Source: Taxillus chinensis (taxonomy: Eukaryota > Streptophyta > Magnoliopsida > Santalales > Loranthaceae). From it: a stretch of DNA of 64,000 nucleotides. How positions within the stretch are numbered: the stretch's first letter is position 1; every line of letters starts with the position of its first letter. The DNA is taken from NCBI GenBank assembly GCA_023512835.1, contig CM042092.1, forward strand, positions 13,366,498-13,430,497, read 5' to 3'. The notes beneath the pieces were generated by a model, which saw nothing but the letters and a program-made list of their open reading frames with translations, did no database searches and was not told where the DNA came from. Positions 1-11,299 of this stretch are shown here, piece by piece. The position numbers and the translations under genes are program-made.

Positions 1-110
1 CACACACGCACACGCACGTATGCACATAGTGTATGTGTGTGTGTGTATAGTGCACGGATATATAGTATATATTTAATAAAGTGAGTGTGTGTGTACACAC
101 TACATATGTA
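1..110. repeat. Degenerate (CA)n/(GT)n microsatellite
   Basis: The window opens with alternating CA, then GT runs interrupted by TATA-like steps. It is a degenerate dinucleotide repeat with partial dyad symmetry (CA run followed by TG runs). No gene is attached to it. Confidence 0.7.
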
Positions 111-1500
111 AATTAGTTAAGGAAACACGAACCCTTAAACAACAATGAAAAAATATGTCATTGAAAGGTTTAATTAAAAAAAGTATACCTTTATGTGGTA
201 TTTTTAAAATTATTGCTCAAAGTCGCCCTAGGCAAGAAAAATTTTAGTTGTCGTTTATGTGAACCTCGTGATTTATAATAAAATAATATTTAATTTTTCC
301 ATAAGTAAATTATTTTTAAGATACATTATAGTGAACTATCTAAAATAGTTATGAGAAATAATATTTAAAAAATATAACTAACCATTATTACTATTATAAT
401 AACTAGTCATTTGAATAGTACGATAAAAGTGGTCATTAAAATAGTGCATTTGATGATAATATAAATATATAAATAGTATGATAAAAATTTATAGAGGAAG
501 AGAAGATAGTATTTGTAAAAAAGTAATTAAATAAGATGAGATTGAGCTCTTGAGTGAACCCATAACACGAAAGTTCCTCTATGCAAGAAAAAGATAGATA
601 AAGGGTAGGAGCAGAGATTATAAGTTTATTCTTCATTATATATGAACTTATAGCTCATCATTATTGGCTTAAATTTGAGCGAACTAGGATAAAGAAAATA
701 TTTAACATTATCTGCACTACGTGACTCCAACCATATTAGTAGAAGGATAATAGACTCTGTCGCCAAGTTAGGTGTATACGAATATAATTAAAGATGTATG
801 TCATATGAAGTATTATATGATTAATATTTAATTTAATAATGTAAAAGTTTTATATTATGATATCTTGTTAACTTACAGTATTTATCTTAATTAATTATAT
901 TATACTTAATTAAATTATTATGTAATTAATTATATTAAATAAACAATTGTTTGTACATAGTGATGAAATGGATCTCACATTTAAGTTTAGCACAACAAAC
1001 CTAATAAGAAGATGAAAATAGTAAAAAAAATAAAATGATAAAAATAAAAAGGTAAAGAACGTCACTGAAAAATATCAATCTAGATGATAATATATTATAT
1101 TATTTGGATAGTTAATTTATAATGTTTAAACATAAATAAATATATTCATATAGGATTTCATATTCCGTGTTTATCCTTATAAAATGATATTATACTTATT
1201 TTACCTCATTTTGCTTGCTATTTGAGCTCATCACTTTAGATTTTTTTTCCAACCTTACGTAATTAAAGTTATGAAAATACTAAGATAATGAAATCATGAG
1301 ATGCTTGGGAAATAAAGTCATACGGACATAAAAATATGTTAGCTTGTTTGTTATTATGTAATATTGAGTTATGTACATTGAATTTCTAAAGTCCTAAATC
1401 TTAGATATTGAAATTTAATATAATAATTTATGGTTTGAATCTTATATTTGATGAAATAATATATGGTTTGAAATTTATATCAAACTTATGTATTTATTTT
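111..1500. other. AT-rich spacer, nothing recognised
   Basis: Very AT-rich sequence with only short open frames and no coding-like composition. I see no RNA gene, terminal repeat or splice-linked exon here. Confidence 0.6.
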
Positions 1501-2660
1501 CACTAATGAACTCACTGTAAAAGTTTCAAAGTTTGAGGCATTACATTTGTATTAGAGCGTAGTGTCATGCCCCGAACAAGCGTGGTGTTGGTAGGTGTCT
1601 CCCAAGTGACGTAGGTGTGTGCTATTTGTGGAGGGGTAAGGCGGAAAGTGTAGTTGGTGTGGATGAGATAAGTTCCACGACAGTTCATGCGGGAGATCGA
1701 TAGAGCCCCTTCGGAGTTCAGACATACCGACCCGATTCAATGTGAGGATTACACTGCTAGTCTCAGACCTGATGATAAAAAGGGACTTAGCCATTCCTAC
1801 ACAAACTAATTGGGAATTAGAACCGTTTTCCTGATGAGCTCAAGGCAGGGCGAAACCAGTTTACGTGTGTCCCGATCGGTAAAATTTACCCAAAACATCC
1901 ACTAGGATAACTGAGTGTCCCAGGAGTGAAAACCATAACCATGTGATAGTAAGAATAATATGGTAATAACATATTATTTCTTGCGAGCAAGAGAATCCCT
2001 TATCCTGCAAAATCACTTGCCCGGATGATTTTGAAATTTATGGAATGATATGGCAATAGTGATAATTTTGGTCTTGTGGTAGTGTGATGCATGAAGCATA
2101 TGGACCCGGCTTGGCGCCCATATGGGATCTGATAATTTTGGTCTTCGATCTTAGTGGGGTAAATGTTCCAATGAATGGGTGGCTCGTGGCTGCTGATGGG
2201 TTGGGTAGTCGTTTGGTGCTAAAATGATCAAATTCGAAATGAATCGCACTCCCCTATACGCCGTGGAATGAGTCTTGCCGTCTTTCTTGGGCAATCAATA
2301 ATTAAAACATGATCCATTCATGTGAATCGCCAGTCCCATACGCCTCCACGACCTCCCTATGTCCTACGATGATTAATCCGCACATTTGAAATTGAGAATG
2401 GTGGTGGAGATTATGGTGGGGACGAATGGGCGTCAAGTTGCCGTCGTGTTTGGGCCGAGTACTCTTTTAAATCATAAGTCTCCGAAGTTGGTGCCCGTCG
2501 CCATGAAAGCGATCGCGATTCGTGCGGGTCTGCGTTATGTATGCCGACAGACTATTTAGACTCTAATATCAATCCCATCTATTTGTGGTTTACATTTCGA
2601 TGCCCGTGGTTTATAGATACGGGAAGCTAACACCTGCTGTGCTGTCTACCCGTTCCGTCA
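1501..2660. repeat. GC-richer block, possible decayed transposon remnant
   Basis: Base composition rises sharply relative to both flanks, without a long open frame. Near 1546-1562 there is a stretch resembling the initiator-tRNA primer-binding site of plant LTR retroelements (a TATTAGAGC core). I could not find paired LTRs, inverted termini or target duplications, so the class is open. It could equally be an old non-coding repeat. Confidence 0.3.
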
Positions 2661-3099
2661 AATATGAAAATTTTTAATCGCCACTCAATAGAAACCAATA
2701 AGCAAGATTATAGAAACATTTAATAGCTCGTCCAGGAATTATCCAAAAACTGGGCCCAAACATACGTAGTCGGGTCTGAAGTCGATTTTCTAAATGCGCA
2801 AAGGCCCCATTTTGCTTTCTCTTATTCGGCCGGTTTTTAATTTTAGGCAATGAATCTGAACGACTGTTGATGTGAAAAAAACAAATCCAAAACACATCAA
2901 AATATTAAACACAACACCCCCTTAAAATTTGCATTTATAATTTTTCTTAGCTATAGTGGATAACTAAAATTATATTCAGGTTACTACGGTATCACTTTAG
3001 CTAATATTATTTCAATCTTATATTATTTATATTTTTAATTAATTTTTTTTTTTTCAAATTATCCCTCTAACCAAAATCAATCAAAACATCTCCCTAATC

Positions 3100-3520
3100 C
3101 TTTCATTTGCATCAAGGATAGCTGTCGCGGCCGTTCTAGCCAGCGGGGAAGGGAGGGGGCTACTCGGCGAGGGGCGATGGGAGAGGGGTAGGGGGCGACG
3201 GGGGCGGCGGTCGGACGGGGGCAGGGGCAGAGGGGTGGGGGTGTGATGTGGGGGTTGGGATAGTGGAGCCGAAGGGGTGGGGGCGCACAGGGGGGGGGGG
3301 CCCCCTCCGGACATGGTAGTAGGGCCGAGGGGGTGTGGGAGGGATTCGCCGGGGAGTAGGGGCAAACGAACCCGCGGTGTTCGACGGGGGAGTAGGGGAG
3401 GGGGGGGGGGAGCTCAAGGGGGGATTCGGAGGGGGAGCGGGGGCGTGGGGGTGGGGGCACCCAAACAAAGGCAAACGGGAAGGGGCAAACGGGTGAAGCG
3501 GGCGGGCGCTAGGGGGAAAC
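3100..3520. repeat. G-rich low-complexity island
   Basis: About 400 bp in which the plus strand is mostly runs of G broken by single A, T or C, set in AT-rich flanks. Overlapping open frames on both strands translate to proline- or arginine/glycine-rich low-complexity peptides and are not genes. Many closely spaced G-runs make the plus strand a candidate for G-quadruplexes. A second, C-rich island lies at 4240-4470. Confidence 0.7.
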
Positions 3521-3539
3521 TTGAAATTTCACCCAATTT

Positions 3540-4235
3540 GATGACATGACATTACTAACAAAATAAAAAGCTAATGTCATATTTAACTTTTTTTTTTTGC
3601 TTTTGCTAATTGTTTAGCTAATTTTTGCTTTTGCTTTTTATTTTACTAATAGGTTGGATATAGCTTAAAACATCCCAAAATATAAATTATAAAATATAAA
3701 AAAAGCATAAGTAGTTAAAAGGTACATGCAAAAAAAACTAAATGAATTAAGATTTTGCCCTTCACCCAAAATTTTTCAATATTCCTAATATGTCCTTGGT
3801 CCCTCCTCCCCCAACATAGCGCCGTTTTGTTCCCCTCCCCCGCGCTGTGTTCCGGTCCACTCCCCTATGACGTTCCCCCCTCTCCATTCACCTCCCTCTC
3901 CAAACAAAGAGCAATCTGCAAATGATATGTTGAAATTGCCGAATTCAAGTCTATTACGAATTTTAAAATTTAGGTAGAATATAGAAAAAGGATAGAGTAG
4001 TTAAAATGATAATTCAAGGGAAAAACTAAATGAACTAAGATTGAAATATCATTAGCCAAAAGGCATAGTAAGTTAAATATTATTTTAGCTTGAAAATTTA
4101 GTTAATGTAGATTGGGGATGCTCTTAAAAGTATTTTAGCTATATCATTAGCTATAATCAAATATAAATATGATTAGCTATACTATAACAATAAATTTGTC
4201 CAATACATCAAAACTATGGAAATAGTTTTAAAATA
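3540..4235. other. AT-rich spacer between two GC-rich islands, possibly transposon arms
   Basis: AT-rich sequence with repeated TTAGCTAA-like words. Near 4110-4125 a GGGATGCTC word resembles the ends of several MITE-like elements elsewhere in the window (for example near 12190, where GAGCATCC occurs in the opposite orientation). I could not match a partner terminus, so element borders are not defined. Confidence 0.3.
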
Positions 4236-4239
4236 AAAA

Positions 4240-4475
4240 TGATCAAGCAACCGTCTCCCAACTCACGTCTTCACGCGTCTCCCTCCCCCTGTCACCTTGC
4301 CGCCCCGCCGCCCTCCCCCTCCCTCCCCGTGTCGCCCCTCTCCCTGCACCGCACGACAGCTCCAGGTCCAGCGGACCGTTCCAGCGCCCACCTCTGTGAC
4401 AGCTCATTGACTCCCCCGATATCCCCCGCATCGTTCCTGCGTCTTCAACTCTCTCATCCCTCCGGAGGCTGAGGA
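4240..4475. repeat. C-rich low-complexity island
   Basis: Short CCTCCC-rich block between AT-rich flanks, strand-opposite in composition to the G-rich island at 3.1-3.5 kb. Its open frames are shadows of the composition. No gene is supported. Confidence 0.55.
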
Positions 4476-5283
4476 CACCTCCCTGTAGACAAATTTACCG
4501 TAGACTCCGGTGACTCCGGTCCGTGTTGATTTTCAGCGCCTATCCTTGTTGTTGTTTTGCTTTTTGTTGTTGATTTGGAAGATCCGTGTTTTTAAAAAAA
4601 AAAAAAAAATCACACAATACGTATATTATATACATCTGTTTTCAAGCTCGTCGTCTTAAATCATGTTCTGCAAATTTAATTACATGCTACTCAATGCCTA
4701 TTTGGATGCTAGCTAGCTAGCTAGTCCAAAGAAAAGGGAAATATAAAATCGAAAAATTGAATGTACGAACAACATGTCCTATGATTTGTGTGAACAAGTT
4801 CGAACTTTTGGAACCCAGATCATGGGTTGTCATTTTTGTGAAACACTTTTCGTGATTCCGAATATTAAATATAACATTAACTAATCATTTTAGAGACCGA
4901 AAATAGTGTTAAACCGGATGAGATCGGCCAATTAAGCTGACAGACAATACCTGTAAATAAAACTTTTGTTGCCGTCCCCACCACCCTCGACGTCGTTGTC
5001 GTCGTGAAGTCGTCATCGTACGGAGACGTTGTCGGCCTCTGCTTTTCAACATGCATCTACTCGTCAACGGAGACACCCACCACCCGCCCTACACCGCTGA
5101 ACAACAACAACACCACCACCCGCCTCGACGCCTGGAGGGGGGGAAAGAAAATCAAACCTGGTCAAACAAAACGAGCTAGCGATCTCATCAATAAATACGA
5201 AATCCCAAAACCTCGTTCCTACTTGTCCAATCACCCACCCAGAGAAACTCCCAAACCCTAGCTGGTTCCCCAATCCTCGGAGA
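4476..5283. other. Upstream region of TTG1
   Basis: Contains the presumed promoter and leader of the TTG1-like gene. An AATAAATA box lies near 5188-5197, and an AAACCCTAG (telo-box-like) word near 5253-5262 sits just before the ATG. An ATG at 5053 opens a short frame that closes upstream of the gene, but it would lie outside the mRNA if the AATAAATA word is the TATA element. The promoter call is inference. Confidence 0.35.
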
Positions 5284-6324
5284 ATGGACAGCTCAACCCA
5301 AGAATCACACTTCCGATCCGACAACGTGGTCACCTACGAATCTCCCTACCCTCTCTACGCCATGGCCTTCGCTACCTCCCCTTCCCCCACCCACCACCGC
5401 CGTCGCCACTGCCGCAGCATCGCCGTCGGCAGCTTCATCGAAGAACTGAGCAACCGGGTCGACATCCTCTCCTTCGACGACGAGTCCCTGGCCGTCTGGC
5501 CCAACCCCAACCTCTCCTTCGACCACCCCTACCCGCCCACCAAGCTCATGTTCCAGCCCCCTGGCGGCGCCGTCGCCTCCTCCGGCGCCGACATCCTCGC
5601 CTCCTCCGGCGACTACCTCCGCCTCTGGGAGGTCCGCGACAGCTCCATCGAGCTCGTCTCCGTCCTCAACAACAGCAAGACCAGCGAGTTCTGCGCCCCC
5701 CTCACCTCGTTCGACTGGAACGAGGTCGAGCCTCGCCGGATTGGGACCTCCAGCATTGACACCACCTGCACCATCTGGGACGTGGAGAGGGGCGTGGTGG
5801 AGACCCAGCTCATCGCCCATGATAAGGAGGTGTACGACATTGCCTGGGGCGAGGCCAGGGTCTTCGCCTCCGTGTCCGCAGATGGGTCGGTGAGGATTTT
5901 TGATTTGAGGGACAAGGAGCATTCCACCATCATATACGAGAGCCCGCAGCCGGACACCCCGTTGCTGAGGTTGGCTTGGAACAAGCAGGACTTGAGGTAC
6001 ATGGCCACCGTTTTGATGGACAGTAACAAGGTTGTGATATTGGATATAAGGTCCCCCACATTGCCGGTTGCTGAGCTGGAGAGGCATCGTGCCAGTGTCA
6101 ATGCCGTTGCCTGGGCCCCTCAGAGTTCCAGGCACATCTGCTCCGCCGGGGATGATTCACAGGCGCTGATTTGGGAATTGCCTACAGTTGCTGGCCCCAA
6201 TGGGATTGACCCAATGTCTGTGTACACCGCTGCCTCCGAGATTAACCAGTTGCAGTGGCCCTCTGCACAGCCTGACTGGATTGCAATTGCATTTTCCTCC
6301 AAATTGCAGCTTCTAAAAGTTTGA
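5284..6324 (+). CDS. TTG1: TTG1-like WD40-repeat protein
   Basis: Intronless 346-codon gene, near the usual TTG1 length. TTG1 is the WD40 scaffold that joins R2R3-MYB and bHLH factors in the MBW complex controlling anthocyanin, proanthocyanidin, seed-coat, trichome and root-hair traits. The N-terminal stretch [14 protein letters not shown] is diagnostic. WD-type blocks are visible at about residues 142-167 (ending TCTIWD), 179-209 (ending VRIFDLRD), 227-256 and 265-299 (ending ALIWEL). The segment from about 170 to 260 is nearly identical to what I know of other TTG1 proteins. The protein ends with TTG1's conserved tail ([13 protein letters not shown]). A Pro/His/Arg-rich stretch at residues 32-44 is an insertion relative to Arabidopsis TTG1. 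The ATG at 5284 is chosen because MDSS plus the conserved N-terminus follows directly. Third-position GC is very high in the first half and falls towards the 3' end. Paralogous LWD/AN11-type proteins are the alternative, but the sequence favours TTG1. Confidence 0.97.
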   Translation: MDSSTQESHFRSDNVVTYESPYPLYAMAFATSPSPTHHRRRHCRSIAVGSFIEELSNRVDILSFDDESLAVWPNPNLSFDHPYPPTKLMFQPPGGAVASSGADILASSGDYLRLWEVRDSSIELVSVLNNSKTSEFCAPLTSFDWNEVEPRRIGTSSIDTTCTIWDVERGVVETQLIAHDKEVYDIAWGEARVFASVSADGSVRIFDLRDKEHSTIIYESPQPDTPLLRLAWNKQDLRYMATVLMDSNKVVILDIRSPTLPVAELERHRASVNAVAWAPQSSRHICSAGDDSQALIWELPTVAGPNGIDPMSVYTAASEINQLQWPSAQPDWIAIAFSSKLQLLKV

Positions 6325-6689
6325 GGTGAGAGGGAATATCTCATGTCAAGTCATACGTGTTCCATGTATGTCGTTAATGATCATGACTGATGTATGTGTT
6401 CCATGTATGATGCTGCTTATTCCATGGGCTGACTGCATTTCTGTACTTACGTAATTGTTGAACACAAGCTAATGAAAGAAAATTGAAGGTTCCCCAACGT
6501 AGTTGATGGAATTGAATGGGGTTAAGGTCTTTTCAACCAACCGTTTGTGGAATGTTTTGATCCATGCGAATCTAAGGGGAATGTACAAACACACAATTTC
6601 TGTTTGTGCTGGATAGTAGTGATCATTGGTCATAGAGTCACAGTGTTTTTTTTTTTTTTTGTTTTGTTTTTGTGTAGGATAATATTCTT

Positions 6690-6917
6690 TCTTTTTCTTT
6701 TTTGATAATGGGTATCCACGGTCGGGGCAAGCTCTCTCGCACCACAACCGGGTGGGGGGCCAGTCCAGTGCCAGGGCAGCCAGTCCGGTGCCTAGGTGGC
6801 CAGGCACGCACAGGCTAGTCCCCGATGCGCTCCACTGCCTCACATGAGCGCCAATGTAAGTCCAGGGGAAATTCTTTGGCGTTGGCAGAGAATCCAACAC
6901 GAGACCTCCCCTGGGGG
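6690..6917 (-). mobile_element. tRNA-derived SINE
   Basis: A GC-richer insert of about 230 bp flanked by the direct repeat TGTGTAGGATAATATTCTT (6671-6689) and TGTGTAGGGTAATCTTCTT (6918-6936), 17 of 19 matching, which is a long target duplication as in SINE or LINE insertion. On the minus strand it has a box-B-like GTGTTGGATTCTC near its start and ends in TATCAAAAAAG followed by an A/G-rich tail. The 3' tail resembles that of the element at 37955-38172. No obvious A box was found, so the 5' end may be truncated or diverged. Confidence 0.7.
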
Positions 6918-6936
6918 TGTGTAGGGTAATCTTCTT

Positions 6937-9690
6937 GTTACTGGGAGCGGAGGTTGTTATTGCGTATCTAATTTTGTTGTTTTCCACTTGGAGACCTGGG
7001 TTCAATTCTGCTGAGATGCAGATGGAGCCTTTTTTTAAAAACACCATTGAGGAAGTACTGAATACTTTACTGGGCAGGAAATTCATGGGGGTTGAGTATA
7101 CATCGCCCCAGGTACTATTTGGTATACTGCATACCCTGTGTTATTGAAGTTTTTTGGTAGGTTTCTTTCAAATTGATCATTCCTTATCAAGGAATGGAAT
7201 AATTGTGGTTGTAACTTCTAATGCTTATTAACACCCCAGACAGAATACTTGTCGCATATGGTTGTTAGGATGTACAAACCTCTTGTAGAAAAGGTAACTG
7301 GCTTCAAAAGTTATTTATTCTTATTTCTGATTAAAATTAAATCAACATGTCATATGAACTGAGTCTGGCGAGTCATATGCTTGGCAATAATTTTGGATGA
7401 TGATACTTGTAACTTGTAATTGTTCAGTCTTGTAAGGTTGGTCAGATAGTTGGCCTTGCATTTTTCTTCTTATTTTATTTTCAAATTCAAACTTGATATA
7501 GAAACTGTACTATATTGTCCATCGAGGCATCTGAGAATGCGTGCTTTGAAGTCAGATGTGATTGGAAGTAAACTGTCTGCGATGTGTTATAATTTTCAGA
7601 AGTTTTACAGGATTAACTTCCCAGTATCTTTTAATTTTTTCTTCCGGCTGGAGTTACTAACTTATTATTCACACATTCCAGTTTAACTTATACCTTTAGT
7701 GAGGATTTATAAGCCAATATTCGTGCAAGTTCATTTTCTCCTTTTCTTGTATTCTATCTAGAAGTTCATGTATCTACTATATACGTTATGAAATTAGCTA
7801 CACAAACAGGTTTTGCGGTTGGTGTTTTGATTTCCAGTATTTGAGTTCTTTAAGCTTGGTGGATGCCACAAGACCTTTTTCGGTTCCAAAACGGGAATGT
7901 TAAGAGGCCCAGGGATTTCGTGGGAATGGCTCGTGGCCGGTATTCTAGCAGACTTAGATTTGGCAATAGTTAGAGGATTTCATCAACTAATTTGAAAGTG
8001 TAGGATTTCCTATCCCTGCTCGTAGTTTCTAAAGAACTTGAGAAACGTTGAATTGGAAGTGTAATATTCAGGTGTTAGTAATAATTTTAATCTGCTGTTT
8101 TATGATCTTTTCATTTTATTTAATCCATGAGATGACGTTTAAGGTTCCCTTTTGTGCACATACATGCAGATAGACGTTGTTAGGGAGCTAATTCATGAAA
8201 TGGATGCAGCCAGCCCTCATTTTCTGGATGACTAATCCTGCTCGCAACTGGAATGCCTGTGCACCTGCATGTGTTGTGTTTGTGGCTGCATGCATCCCTG
8301 TGCACCCGCTTGTGGATTGTTAGTTATTTTGTAAGTAGCTTGCCTCTGTTTACTTGTAGTTTACTCCTGGGAAAAATGTGTGGCTAAATGGAAGTCGGCT
8401 ATTATAATGAATTGTCGCGTCCGACCAGATTAGATTAATTATAGCCCAAGTATGTTTTTCATCTTGCTTATCTAATGCGTTGATGTTTTTATTATATACT
8501 TTTGTAAGATAACATTGTATAAGATGCTTACACTAATGGTACGGTATGGTTATTTTTAAAAATATGATTATTTTTAAAAATTATGTATCCAAATCAATAT
8601 AGTCAAAAGCAATCGTACTAGTGTTCAAGCACATGAAGCGCAGCTGTCAGATTCACTTGTTGCTAGAGAGGAGGCAAGGCGCAGCACCTTCGGTGAAACG
8701 CGTTTTGTCATGCTTTGTGTGCCTTTTCTCAATAATACGAGAGGCATGTGCCTTGCTCGCGTCTGTGACTTAAAAAAAATAGCAAGAGGCAATCGTGTGA
8801 CGTCAGACGATCGACGATGATGGATGACCTCGCGATGCAAGCCTTTATCCGATGAAAGACCTTACACCATGCGATCAATGGCCTAGTGATGCTAGAACAT
8901 TGACGACCTCGTGACGATGTGACCTCTATCGACTGATGACCTTGACAGACGGCCTCAACCTTGACCTTGGCGACCTCGATAAACAATTTAGGCAGGTGAG
9001 CTTCCTCCATCAAAATCTCGACCGCTTTCGTTTCTTCATTCTTTCTTGCTGTCAAGTGTGATCATTCTCAATGAAATATTAGATTGTGTTCTGCTTCAAA
9101 TATTAAACTATGCTCAGTATTATATTAAATAATAAAATTATTTTGGCTCTCTATTTCCTTGAAGCTCTCAATGACCCATGAAATATTAAATTTTGCTCTG
9201 TTGTAAGATATTTGAGTGTTGTTGAATACAAAATAATGTGCAGTAAGTAAATAGTAAACAGCATATGTCAAAACATTAAAGCAACTCATTGCTTCGATGA
9301 GAATAAATAAAAGCTGCAATAGCAAGATTTCCAGCGTTATAACATGCTTGCTTTCAGTGTTTTCCAAGGCTTCAATCAAATGAGAAAAATGTACAGGCCA
9401 AGCATATAGCATAAGCACAGAGAATATTAGGTAATTGTATTTTGTTGTTTTTTTTAACTGTGGATTATTTGCGAAGTGAAGCGCGGAATTTTTTTCTTTG
9501 AAATATCTTCTTTTCTAGAACATAATGAAATAACTGAAAAAAAAAAAAAGAGAAGATTTTGGAGGGTGGGATGCCATGCGAAATTTTTTTACAGGCCTGA
9601 AAATTAAAAAATTAACGCAACAAAACAGATAAAAGAGGATGAAGAGACGGTACAAAGAGCATGTGACCATAAGATAGCCAAGACAACACA
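6937..9690. other. Spacer downstream of TTG1, no gene seen
   Basis: Only short open frames without recognisable domains. The first part may include TTG1 3' transcribed sequence. Around 8620-9060 the composition becomes more mixed with repeated GAC/GACC-type words (CGATGACCT, TGACGACCTCG), but neither strand gives a coherent protein. Confidence 0.5.
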
Positions 9691-9698
9691 AAAGTTGA

Positions 9699-11288
9699 TC
9701 ACATTAAAAGCAATATGAATGGCGCAATAATAGAACAATCAGATGCACTGGAAATAATAACAACACCATCCCTAGAAGCCGTAAAAATGTGTAAATTTTT
9801 AAGCACAATTAGTGAGAAGAAGCAGTATAGCCACTTGAATGTAGAAATGGCAGCTGCCTTAACCGTACTGTAAACTTGACGACCAGCAGAAAAAACAGCA
9901 TGAGCTACCCTGTTTTCTACAGCAACAACAACTCGAGCTGCCCTGTTTGTTGCAGAACCAATAGGTTGAGTCACCCTGTTTTCAGCAAAAACAACACCTG
10001 GAGTTGCTCTGTTTCTGTTTTCTGTTTGCTGCAGAGAACAGAAGTCGTGATTTCCCGAAGACAAACAAAACAACGCCAAGTATAATATGGCGTGTTTGGC
10101 GTCGGGCTTTTTTTTGCTGTTTTCTGTACTTAAAAACGAAAAAATGCAGCCGCGTTGTTTGGCTAAAATTGTTAAATTTTAAAAATAAAAAATAATACTG
10201 TTTAAACGTTAATAAATTTCGCTTTTTTGAAACAACAAATATGTGTTTTTTTCTTTTTGTTTTACGTTTTCTCCCCTTCTCTCTTCCTCTCTCGGTGCTG
10301 TGCTGCCATTATGTGAACACTGTCCCCATGCTGCCGACTCCCTACCCCATGTTGCGTGACTCCCTCCCCCCACGCTGTGCGACTCCCTCCTCCACCGCTG
10401 CTCGATCCCCCCTTCCCCCGCCCTCCTGTGCGATCTCCTCCCGCTACGATGGCCAACGACCCCTACGTCGCCTGAATCTGCTCCACGCAACGGCCGGTGA
10501 CCCCCCTGACGCCTAGATCTGCCCCCCACGACGCCCGGCGACCTCTACGATGACGTCCAGCGAGCTCCCGACGAGTGGTGACTCGTCCTGCAACAGCCGG
10601 CGACCCCCCAGACCTATTCGCTGCGACGCCGGCGACTCCCTGCTGCACACGTATAGTTTTTTAAAACTATCTTAAAATTATTGCCAAACATATGTTTTAA
10701 GTTTTTAATTCTTACCAAAACCATTTTTGAATGTAATTTTTAAAAATAATTTTTAAAAACATAAAATTGAGTTTGATACCAAACATAGCCAAATGAAAAA
10801 GAACACAGGAAAACCAATAATAATAATAAAGTTAACCTCAGAATTGAAATAGAAGGCAGACAGAAATTAGATGCATAAATAGGATGATATACCCATTACC
10901 CACCAAAGAAATGATATATTAAGCCATACAAGACAGAATATATTAAATCTCTATAATCAATCAACCTGAAGCCACTAGGCTGAGCTATAATCAAAATTTT
11001 GTATACCAAACTGCGACCACAAAGCCGTATAAACAATCAACTAACCTGTGAAGCAGTGAATCTGATATGAGCCTACGGCCTACCCAGAGGATGCGAAGAT
11101 ATTTCTATGTGAAGAATAGAATAAATTTATCGATTATGTTTCCGCATGAAGATGTTTGTAGCGGGAAGAAATACGATGGAACTGGAATACGAAGGAAGAG
11201 AGAGAAAATTAAGGGGAGCAAAATATACCGGTAATGCGAATTTGAGGGAATTGTTTAGGCGGGCCGCGCGAAGATGCGCAGAGTCCAT
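9699..11288 (-). CDS. Candidate small gene with 11-residue repeats (two-exon model)
   Basis: Not recognised. The clearest part is an open stretch on the minus strand, 10028..9699, starting right after a good acceptor (TTCTCTGCAG) and ending in TGA. Its first ~55 residues are five 11-residue units with an E/T-N-R core (VFAENRVTQPI, GSATNRAARVV, VAVENRVAHAV and flanks), followed by a hydrophobic tail. The frame has no upstream ATG of its own. A possible first exon, 11288..11229, encodes MDSAHLRAARLNNSLKFALP and ends at CCG/GTATAT in matching phase, giving a 129-residue protein. The intron would hold the GC-rich TIR element at 10092-10797. Eleven-residue amphipathic repeats occur in LEA_4 and lipid-droplet proteins, but I cannot assign a family. 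It may be a decayed repeat instead of a gene. Confidence 0.28.
9895..10028. repeat. Four to five degenerate 33-bp tandem units
   Basis: Consecutive units each carry a CTGTTTNYTGCAG-like core: AGCTACCCTG, AGCTGCCCTG, AGTCACCCTG and AGTTGCTCTG begin successive 33-bp units on the plus strand. The period is a multiple of three, so the minus-strand reading keeps an 11-residue repeat. Confidence 0.6.
10092..10797. mobile_element. TIR element with GC-rich interior
   Basis: The left end GGCGTGTTTGGCGTC is matched in inverted orientation by the right end (GATACCAAACATAGCC), giving terminal inverted repeats of about 15 bp followed by AT-rich arms. The middle (about 10260-10650) is a C-rich stretch with repeated GCGACTCCCT/GCCGGCGAC words and no usable open frame. 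A clear target duplication was not found, so the superfamily is uncertain. Confidence 0.5.
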
Positions 11289-11299
11289 CGTTAAATTTG

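Noticed and set aside
3077..3549. Several Pro-, Arg- and Gly-rich open frames
   Set aside because: They arise from G-run low-complexity DNA and overlap in all frames.
5004..5261. 85-codon frame directly upstream of TTG1 as a separate gene or uORF
   Set aside because: It begins at a GTG, lacks an ATG that long, and lies in the likely promoter or leader.
5305..6135. Long open frame antisense to TTG1
   Set aside because: It is a by-product of the GC-rich third positions of TTG1; the peptide is Gly/Val/Asp low complexity with no motif.
6469..7147. Open frames on both strands across the SINE
   Set aside because: They span the SINE body and its target duplications, without coding motifs.
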